A DNA stretch of 64,000 nucleotides, taken from NCBI GenBank assembly GCA_905250115.1, contig CAJNOI010000240.1, positions 50,797 to 114,796 on the forward strand, given 5' to 3'. The translations under genes were made by a program, and so were the position numbers. Of this stretch, positions 40,334 to 49,300 are shown in pieces (position 1 is the stretch's first letter; each line of letters opens with the position of its first letter). This DNA comes from Adineta steineri (taxonomy: Eukaryota; Rotifera; Eurotatoria; Adinetida; Adinetidae). Under the pieces are notes generated by a model. That model was not told where the DNA came from, ran no database searches, and saw only the letters and a list, made by a program, of their open reading frames with translations.

Positions 40334-42409
40334 ATGTCACAAACTTGGCTTGAATTATTACGTGTTGCTGATAGTAATAGTCGATCTGCAGCTGAAAAAG
40401 TAAAATTTAATAAAAACAATAAATTACAATAAAAAGAAATATTTCATTTTAGCTCGAAGAAGAAAGACGAAAACGAGAGAGATTAAACCAAAAATCGGAT
40501 AAATCTCAGTCAGTTGATAATGCAGCAGTTCAAATGATTCTTGAACGACGACGTCGACAACAACAAGAACAACAAAAACTAGCTGGTTTGATATTATATT
40601 TGAGAAAAATAAATAAACATATTTATATTTCAGAAGAGCAACGTTTAAAAAAAGCTAATGAATTAAAAAAACAAAAGAAAGCACTTATTCAACCAAAAAA
40701 AGAAGTACAACAAAAATCTATTCCATCCAAACCATCTGTTACAGCTCCGACTAAACCTTCAGCTGATGTAAAAAAACCTGCATTAAAAATATCTTTTGAG
40801 GATTTGATGCGGTATGCAGCGTTAAAAAATAATAAAAAACCAATACCCAAAGAATTAGCTCATGTTGCTACTGCATCTCGTACAAATAATACATCAACAC
40901 CAAGTTCAAGTTCTAATAAGTCATCTTCATCGAATACATCAAAACAAAGTCTGTCTAATTCTAAATCATCAAACATTCCAACTACTATTAATAAAACAAT
41001 TTCAACAAAAGTAACAAAAACAACTTCCATAACCAAATCATCTCATCCATCAAAAATAAAATCGAATGGAATAAATCAATCATCAAAAACTAATATTAAA
41101 CAACCGATTAAACATCAACCACCAGCAACAAATCGAATAACAAATGGACAAAAATCAACATCAAATGGACAGAAAGCAACACAAAATCAAGTTTTGAATA
41201 AACAAAAAGTATTGCACAATTCAACAACATCAAATGGACAAAAAGTGCCACAGAATTCATCATCAAATGGACAAAAAGTACCGCAAAATCAAACGTCGAA
41301 TGGACAGAAAGTAGTACAAAAACAAACGTTTAGTGTACAAAGACTGCCAACAGACGGACAAAGATCAGCAGTACCACAAAATCGAATAACAAATGGACAA
41401 AGACTACCAACAGCACCTCAAAATCGAACTGTGAATGGACAACGACTACCGACAGACGGACAAAGATCAACAGTACCTCAGAATCGAAATATGAATGCAC
41501 AAAGACCAATGTCTCAAAATCGACCTATGAATGGACAAAGATCATTACCGCCAAATCGAGCAATGAATGGACAAAGACCGCCAGTTGTACCTTGTGAGTT
41601 AACAGTATACTAGAAAATTACAGTTATCTATATTTGTTTGTAAAAATAATACTATGCATTATTAGAGATTTCAATGAAATATGACTATAAGTTTTTAGAT
41701 GATTTACGAGATTTAGCGTTTCATCTATTGACAATTACTTCTAATCTCTTTCGAAGAAAACAGAATAAATATTTCAGTGTATGAAATGATTAAACTATAC
41801 TATAGAATAGATTTGTTAAGAGCATCTAACTTTATTTCTTTTTATTTAGCTCGGAAACGTCCAGCTTTTGAAGACTCAGATGATGAAGACGATGAAGGTA
41901 TGTCTGTTTTTAAATTCGATATGATTTCTTCGTTTAATATACAGTTGATCTTGACGTTATGTAGTGCAATTCAGTTTTCTGAAACATATTGTTTTATTTT
42001 AGAAATGCGTGATTTTATTGTTGATGATGAAGATGATGATGGTGGTTTTGATTATCAAAAAGAACTTCGCGAAACTTTAAAGACGAATTTTCGTTTTGAT
42101 ACAACCAAGTAAATTATAATTTTAATTTCAAATATTTTATAAATCTTTTTCTTTGAAGATATCGTGGACGATTTTTAGATGATGAAGATGATGATTTACG
42201 GAATATGGAATCATCATTTGATCAAATCGAAAAAGAAGAAGATTTCAGGTATATAATTCATATTAAATACATATATATTTGTTGGAATTCGTTTTTTTTT
42301 TAGTCGTCGACAAGGTCTTCAAGAAGATATTGAAGATATTCTACGTGAAGAAGCCGAAAAAAAACGACGTCTCGCCCAAACAAGAAAACGTCCGAAAACC
42401 GCTGCATAA
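40334..42409 (+). CDS. SPTY2D1: SPT2 chromatin protein
   Basis: Seven exons: 40334-40399, 40453-40585, 40634-41593, 41850-41897, 42003-42108, 42159-42248, 42304-42409; 502 aa. SPT2 is a histone H3-H4 chaperone acting in transcription elongation. The C-terminal SPT2 domain carries the diagnosis: an acidic stretch (EDSDDEDDE, then DFIVDDEDDDGGFDYQ), YRGRFLDDEDDDLRNMESSF, and the final basic helix RRQGLQEDIEDILREEAEKK ending in KRPKTAA. The N-terminus is a Lys/Arg/Gln coiled coil. The middle is Ser/Thr-rich and then a degenerate NGQK/NGQR repeat. Intron 2 (40586-40633) is only 48 bp, a multiple of three and stop-free. The next gene on the same strand begins 275 bp downstream. Confidence 0.9.
41130..41590 (+). 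repeat. coding degenerate NGQ(K/R) repeat in SPT2
   Basis: About a dozen copies of a 10-17 residue unit centred on NGQK (first half) or NGQR (second half), for example SNGQKVPQN and MNGQRSLPPNR. The two sub-series suggest at least two rounds of local duplication. The region should be disordered and basic. Confidence 0.75.
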
Positions 42410-42684
42410 ATATTTTCGAACAGTTCGTTTTCTTTTCTTATATTTATTTTTCTATACATATATGTATAACACGAATTGAGTGCGCGGTATGGTTATTTAT
42501 TATTCCTATGTTTTCTACAATCAGTTTCTCTTACATTTGTTTATATTTTATTGTTAAATAACAACAGAACATTTGTCTCTTTTTCTCTTTCTCTCTCTCT
42601 CTGTTGTTGCTTTTGTTTGATAAATCAAAGCAATAGAGTTATAAGACATAGAAACTGAGTCTTTTTTTTTTGTTTTATTCAAGA

Positions 42685-43344
42685 ATGTTGTCAATGAGAT
42701 TTCTTCGATCATTTTCAACTGGAAAACAACGTGAAATTGTGAAATTTTATTATGATTTTAAATCACCATATGCTTATTTAGCATTAGAATCTACTTTTCA
42801 ATTAGAAAAAGAATATCCTATACAAATACGTTTTATTCCATGGGGATTTCGACCGGAGGAATCTTTTGGTGGAAATCTTCAAGAAAGAAATCGATTAAAT
42901 TGGAATAAAGTTCGATATTTATATTTGGATTGTCGACGTTTTGCTAATGAGCGTGGAATGATTATTCGTGGTCCTGAACGTTTATTTAATTCTCGTCTTT
43001 CATTAATTGGTGGTTTATATGCTGATAAAAATCAATTTTTTCCTTCATTTGCTCGTCAAACATTTCAACGTTTTTTTAATCGTCAATTAAATCTTGAAAG
43101 TCTTGATGAAATTACAAAACTTCTTTATGAAACATCCGATAAGAAGTTATCCTATGAAAAATTTACTCAAGATTTTCAAGCTTATCTAAATAATCAAGGT
43201 GAAAAAGATTATTTAAATGCGGAAAAAGAAGCTGAACAAGATCGTATATTTGGTGTACCAACATATGTTATACGTGATGAACCATTCTGGGGAAATGATA
43301 GAATTTTATGGGTAAAAAAGAAATTAGATTCACTTAAACTCTAA
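42685..43344 (+). CDS. DsbA-family/HCCA isomerase-like (GST kappa-like) protein, mitochondrial
   Basis: Single exon, 219 aa. The N-terminus (MLSMRFLRSFSTGKQ) looks like a mitochondrial targeting peptide. The mature part is a DsbA-type thioredoxin fold of the 2-hydroxychromene-2-carboxylate isomerase/GST kappa group: FYYDFKSPYAYLALE carries the Ser-Pro that replaces the redox Cys pair, and FGVPTYV near residue 193 has the cis-Pro loop. The family uses glutathione for isomerase or transferase chemistry; the exact substrate is unknown. The sequence just before the ATG is a strong 3' splice site (T-run then GTTTTATTCAAG), so the mRNA may begin by trans-splicing, or there may be an upstream non-coding exon. 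Confidence 0.85.
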   Translation: MLSMRFLRSFSTGKQREIVKFYYDFKSPYAYLALESTFQLEKEYPIQIRFIPWGFRPEESFGGNLQERNRLNWNKVRYLYLDCRRFANERGMIIRGPERLFNSRLSLIGGLYADKNQFFPSFARQTFQRFFNRQLNLESLDEITKLLYETSDKKLSYEKFTQDFQAYLNNQGEKDYLNAEKEAEQDRIFGVPTYVIRDEPFWGNDRILWVKKKLDSLKL

Positions 43345-43699
43345 TCATATGCAACAGATATTAACATTGATTTTATTAAACAGCAGTTTTAGTTTTATGA
43401 TGAATAAAAAAAAGAGCTAATTTCATTTCTCAAACATGTGCAGTTCTATTCAGATATTCGTTCCAAGCAGAATACTGATGTAAAAGTCTATCGACAGATA
43501 AATCAATCAAATATCAGTCCATTCAAAAGTTATATTCGAAATTAATGTATTATCAAATTTACAAGATGAATCTCTATAATATTTCATTACCTTGAACAAT
43601 CAATCGCTACATAAAATATATATCAATAAATACAATGTTTAACAGATAAAAAGAGATCTTTTCTTATATCGATATATTTTTTCTACGGGAATATGTTCT

Positions 43700-44050
43700 G
43701 CGGTCAGTAAAATAATTGAAACATCAGTAAATATATTAATTGGTCAGTTTTCAAAAAAATCAGTATACAATTCAAAAGTGGTCCGTAGATTTTATGGAAG
43801 TAGCAGTGAAAAAATATGATTTTTGTCAGTAAAAAAAAGAAAAGTAGGCCATCTTTGCACAAATTTATATTCTTTACTTTCCGTTCCATTTTATTTACTG
43901 ATCGTTTAAATTTTATTATGAACCTATCAAATTAATTACTGACCATTTCAATAATTCACTGATCAACCATTACTTTACTGACCATTCAATAATTCTACTG
44001 ATTTTTGAATTTTTTTTTTACTGACTGTCTCATTTATTCAACTGACCACT
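43700..44050. repeat. dispersed TCAGTAAA / TTTACTGA motif cluster
   Basis: The left third carries TCAGTAAA-type words (near 43704, 43721 and 43828) and the right part carries the complement TTTACTGA or ACTGACCATT (near 43893, 43938, 43974 and 44019). The polarity switch suggests an old, decayed inverted repeat or a clustered binding site. Confidence 0.45.
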
Positions 44051-44132
44051 TAAATGACACTCTTTTTCTACTAGTTTTAACACATGAATAGTCATTTGAA
44101 ACGCTTTTAGTTATCTTAAAATAATGAATACC

Positions 44133-44193
44133 TAGATTAGGCATGTAGCGAACCCGAGCATTCGAATTCGGATTCGGTTACATGCCTACACTA
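44133..44193. mobile_element. possible 60-bp solo hairpin MITE
   Basis: TAGGCATGTA at the left pairs with TACATGCCTA at the right, with an internal AT/CG-rich palindrome (GAACCCGAGCATTCGAATTC). The flanks share CTAGAT on both sides, which may be a partly decayed target duplication. No coding capacity. Confidence 0.45.
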
Positions 44194-44517
44194 GATTAAA
44201 TAGTTGTATTTCAAATTTATCATTTGAATGAAATAAGATGTAACTTCAAGCTTGAGAAGTTAAATGACAAGAGAAACAAATTGCTATTGAAAATAATTAT
44301 GTGGTTTTGATATAAAACAGTTGTCATATGCTAATGTATAAAAATCATTTATTACATTGATATAATCTTAAGTTGATGAAGTATTTTTCTTTTGAATAAA
44401 TCTTATCTTTCACACGCGTCTTCTTCTTCTCTTTTGAATAGTGTATCCAATCATTTTCATTCTCTCTCTCTCTCTGTATCTCTTCATTAAATATATAACA
44501 TATTTCGAATTTCAAAT

Positions 44518-45036
44518 ATGATATTGATGTACAATTATTCTGATCTTTCAAAACATATCTCGAAAAAAGTATATTGTTTTATTGCATGATTGTTTTATTT
44601 CTTTAATTTAGTCGGTAAAAACATATGTAGAAAAACAACGACGTGATCGTATTAATAAAAGTCTTGGTGAATTGAAAGATCTTATAGCATCAACAGATGA
44701 AGTAAAATTTTATTTGAGTATTTTATTCAATGATCTTCATGTCCGTTGTTTTGTTTTTAAATCTAGAGAGTACGATATCAAAAATACGAAAAAGCTGAAA
44801 TACTTGAAATGACTGTTAATTATATTCGAAATTTAAAGCAAATAATAAATAATTATGAAAAATATTCATTTGAAACATGGAAACAAATTCAATTATTAAA
44901 AAATATATATCCATATCAACATCAGAGAATCAAACAAAAATATTTACAAATTATTATTGATAATTCTTCGTTAGATCATTTATCAACATATTCTCAAAAT
45001 TCATCGGCAACACAATTATGGAAACCATATATATAG
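44518..45036 (+). CDS. HES/hairy-like bHLH transcription factor (short)
   Basis: Three exons: 44518-44568, 44612-44701 and 44767-45036; 136 aa. The bHLH is clear: basic region KTYVEKQRRDRINKSL, helix 1 GELKDLI, then a short loop and helix 2 YEKAEILEMTVNYIRNL, matching hairy/E(spl) proteins (KPLLEKRRRARINxxL and KLEKADILExTV). The Pro in the basic region that marks HES proteins is not present, and no clear Orange domain follows. The C-terminus ends WKPYI, a possible variant of the Groucho-binding WRPW/YRPW tetrapeptide. Such proteins repress neural and segmentation targets as dimers. Exon 1 is inferred from frame and splice signals; the ATG at 44527 is an alternative. Confidence 0.8.
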
Positions 45037-46317
45037 ACTATCTAATATTAATGAGAAATATATCAAACTTGAATAGTCGTTTTAGTTTTAAGATTTCATC
45101 TTTAAATTCTTCAAATAAAACTATTGTTATTATTTCTTAACTATAAAAAAATTTTTGATAATATATCGTGTTTAGAAATGAATACAATTTTGTTTGAATT
45201 GAAATTCTATTATACAATTAGTATCGCATATTTCATTAATGTAATACATGAGTACTGGTATATACACATTACTTTCTTCTTTAATGCAGTTTCCATTACA
45301 GAAATATAATTCGCACAATTATCACTAATAGGTAAGATCATATATAATAATTATTCAGACTTGTCTAGAGAATATATGATTCTAAGTTTCAGGGTTTCAA
45401 TTTTTGAAAAATAATTCTACTATCAATCTCATTATTTTATTAAATGAATATAGATTTACGTATATAGTTTCTTTTTCCAGATGTTTAACTTTATTAATGT
45501 TGAAATGTTTACTCAATACTGAATGTACAAAATAATCTGAACTAATAATTTTGAAAGAGGAGAAATTTGATTGTATCAATAAACATAGGATTATCATTTA
45601 GATCAACAAGAAATAATAACAGAGATTTTTTTCACATTGTCACGTCCGTTTGAAATGAATAAACAATATGATGTTGAGTATTCTAAGATATAATTACATC
45701 TGATGGGAAGGTGATTCATATTTATTTGCAGTTTCTTTATTTTAAGCGTATATGAATTAAATAATAGGTGACAAAATAAAACTCTCAGCTACGATAAATT
45801 TAGATAGTGAATCATTATATCCATCTTGAATGTTGTTCTGTTGATGATTAGTGAATAGAGACCTGCACGGAGTTGCCGCCGAAGTCAAGTAAACCTCATG
45901 TCAATAATTCAACTTTAGCGTTAAAAACTATTTAAATTCATAGTTTTGTTGCCCAACATCTTCTCTACAAAATGATGTATTTTGAAGGATCGACAGACAT
46001 CTTAGCAAGTCTCAAAAACCAAAATAAAATACAGAATAAATCGGAGTTGAAAATGACTCTGACTTTTCTTGACTCCTATTTTCTTTTGTCTTGGTGAAGC
46101 TCAACAAAGCATCGACCTATCCTTCAAAATACATCATTTTGTAGAGAAAATGTTGGACTACAAAACTATGAACTTGAATAATCTTCAACGTTAAAACTGA
46201 ATTATCGACATGAGGTTTGCTTGACTCCGGCGACCACTCCGAAAATGACTCCGTGCAGGTCTCTATTAGTGAAGTAAAATATACTAGCATTTCTTTTTCT
46301 ATCATTCTGGTAAGTAT
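45037..46317. other. convergent intergenic region with large MITE
   Basis: About 1.3 kb between the HES-like gene (+) and the TRPA gene (-). The right half is occupied by a 410-bp fold-back MITE. No coding exon. Confidence 0.55.
45856..46265. mobile_element. fold-back hAT-type MITE with perfect 8-bp TSD
   Basis: A 410-bp element. The ends TAGAGACCTGCACGGAGT and ACTCCGTGCAGGTCTCTA are exact inverted copies. The inverted similarity continues inward for most of each half (for example CATGTCAATAATTCA against TGAATTATCGACATG, and CTACAAAATGATGTATTTTG against CAAAATACATCATTTTGTAG), so the whole element can fold into one long stem. The flanking 8-mers are identical: TTAGTGAA at 45848-45855 and 46266-46273. 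It ends 44 bp short of the TRPA stop region. Open frames inside it are not genes. Confidence 0.92.
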
Positions 46318-49300
46318 TTATTCATTTGAATAAAATAAAGATTTTTTTCTTTTTTCATCAAAAAATTTTTTAATATGATAATATTTATGTTTATAACGAT
46401 TGATTTTATTTGGATAAATAATTTCATTTTGATTTTGTTCAATTAAAATTTTAACACGTTGTTTTAAATATGGAATTAAACAATTAAATGTTGATAAAAA
46501 GATTTCATAATCCATAATTAATTTAATATGCATTATAGAATATTTTACATTAGCACGTTCAATTAATGGTGGAATTTCACCAACAGCATTTGCAATAAGT
46601 AAATTCATAATTAATATTGTTATTAATAGACAAAATAAAACATAAAGTAAAAATATAATTTGATAATAATATCGACCATTTTCATTTTCAAAACGATATA
46701 AATGTTCTTCATAATTAAATTCGCCTGTAAGCATTAAAACTGTACGAATTAATGCATCAAATGTATGATGATAAACATTTTGATTTTGTAATAACATATG
46801 AAATGAGAAACCAAAACCAAGAACAAATATTATTAAAATTGGAATAAAACGAAGAAATTTTCGAACAATTACTTCTAACATAACCACATAAATACCAGAA
46901 GCTGATAGAAATTGTACATAAGTAACTAAACTTAGAAATAAAATGGTTAAGTATCATATAGAAAGTAAAATATCTTGAGGGGTGTGGATGAGGATGTTAG
47001 TGCGGAAGAAGAGTAGTTCGTACTTACACATCCATATCTACATTCACCCTCATCCACACCCTGAACACTCACAACTACAACAACGTCACCGATTGTGCCG
47101 AGCTTCTCGAAGGATTCTCACTTCCGGTGGCTTCAAAGAAATAAGCTTATCAGATTGTCTCTAATATTTCTACACCTTCTACTTGTTCTGTCTTCTATCA
47201 TTAACAAATATCGAGTAAAATTTTTCCAGATTTTTATTTTGTGGATTTTTCCTTTCCGGATTACTTGACATCACCTGCTGAATGATACATTAATAGAAAA
47301 GATTCGACCTCTTACCTGAAACTTTTTATTTATTCAGCTATGGATAACTAAACTGTATACCTTAATAGATGGACAGAAGGAGTTAGTATTTCTGTTGGAA
47401 AAATGGATCCTATTTCAGTCATTAGACCTAAGCAATTCTTTTAAGATCGATACTCTACATTTCACAATCTCAAGATGGTTCTTTTGTTAAAATACATTAT
47501 TCATTACTTAATGTTATCCATCCAATAAGTATTCCAATTGCTCCACATTGCCATTGAAATGAACATCGAAAACGAATTGACATTTGCCAAGAATAAAAAT
47601 CATGTGAAAAAATAATACTTAAAATTAATGCAATTAATTCTAAAATATTCGAATAACCAAAAAACATTTTTAAACGTATACAAATTAATAGGAGATTTTT
47701 AATAATATGTATTAATATTGTACTAAATAAAAGCCATTTTATCATTGTATCATAAAAATTTTTTTTTGTTAACATAAATGATTCATGTCGAAGAAGATTT
47801 AATGATATTGTTTCACAACTAACAAGTGATATCGATGCATTAAATAATGAATAATAATATTGTGGATGATGTACACGAAGAATTGTTGAAGTAAATGATG
47901 CTAAGAAAAAACCTAAGAAATATATATAGAGAGAGAATTACAAGAGAAAACTTATATACCATAGAAAAGAAATAATATCCAAAAAAAAGTTCGACTAAAT
48001 TGTACCCATTTTCGTTTAATTAAACGATCAATAAGTGGATGTTTGAGTAGATCATATTGATGATAAGTTATAATCATATACAGAGGATGATTTTGTCGAA
48101 GTGTATAGACATGAGAATTAAATCGAGTAGAATCTTTTCTATTTACTTGATTCTGAGATTTAAAATAAGATAATATATTCCATTTATTAACTTTTATTGG
48201 TAGCGAATCGATGAGTACAGTAGGAGAATCTAACAATAAAATAACAGTACTAAAGTCTACTCGATCTCATATGTTTAATGTATAATTTACTAACTACTAT
48301 GTGCAAATGTTTATAATCGAAAAAAATGAATATTATTTTTTTACCGTGTTTCCATTTAAAAATTGCAAATTGATCTTCAAGAAATTCATAATTAAAAATA
48401 ATTTTATATGAATCATCTTCTGGACTTCCTATTTCAATCATACATCGTGAAAAAACTTCATTAGCTTCATTTGGCATATAACGAATAAGTTTTCTTAATG
48501 GTGTTGATAAATCTTCATATTTTTTATTTGATATTATTTCTATTTGTGAATTACGTAATGATTTTGTCCATGTTTTATGTTTAAGAAATTCTTGTACAGT
48601 TAATTGATGATTATTTAATATTGCAACTTCTAAACTATTATAACCATCACAATTAATAAGAGATACATTCGCATTTGAATTAAGTAATAAACGAACTATT
48701 TTCCAATGTCCGTGTTGACTAGCACGATGAAGTGGTGTATAATGTTTACCATCAAATTGATTAATTGGTGCTTGATGATCAAGAAGAATTTTAACACAAT
48801 GATAACGATTATGAGCAGCTGCTTCATGTAACGAAGTTGAATCATTCATATCACATGAACAAACATTTGCACCTTGATTAATAAGAAATTGAACAATTTC
48901 ATCATGACCTATTCATAAACATCAAATTTTTTTTTTTGAATAGAAGAAGAATTTAATTTTACCTTGAGCAGCAGCAAGATGTAAACTTGTTTTAAATTCA
49001 TCATCTGGATCTTCACAAATTATCATTTTATTTTGTATATTTTCATTATTCATTATTCGAAAAAGATATTCAAGCATAGCAAAATTGCCTATATTAGCAG
49101 CTTCATGTATTGATGTACGTTTATCAATATTCTTCTTTAAAATTAATGATAAATATTGTTTTATAAAAATATTTCTATCAATACAGGATAATTGTAAGAT
49201 ATATTTCATCGTATTGATTAACATTTCACATGTTTCAAATGAACCATATTTAGCAGCTAAATAATTATATTTAAATTAAAAATAATTTATTCAATATTTT

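Larger units (their letters stand above)
43345..44517. other. intergenic region with TCAGTAAA quasi-repeats
   Basis: About 1.2 kb. Contains a cluster of TCAGTAAA/TTTACTGA motifs (43700-44050) and a 60-bp hairpin-like element (44133-44193). Also a CT/AG simple repeat near 44461. No coding exon. Confidence 0.5.

Noticed and set aside
43345..43700. CRISPR-like or regularly spaced repeat arrays
   Set aside because: Nothing in the window has regular repeat-spacer structure; the motif cluster nearby is irregular and the genome is eukaryotic.
46117..46305. - strand 62-codon open frame near the TRPA 3' end
   Set aside because: It lies almost entirely in the fold-back MITE.
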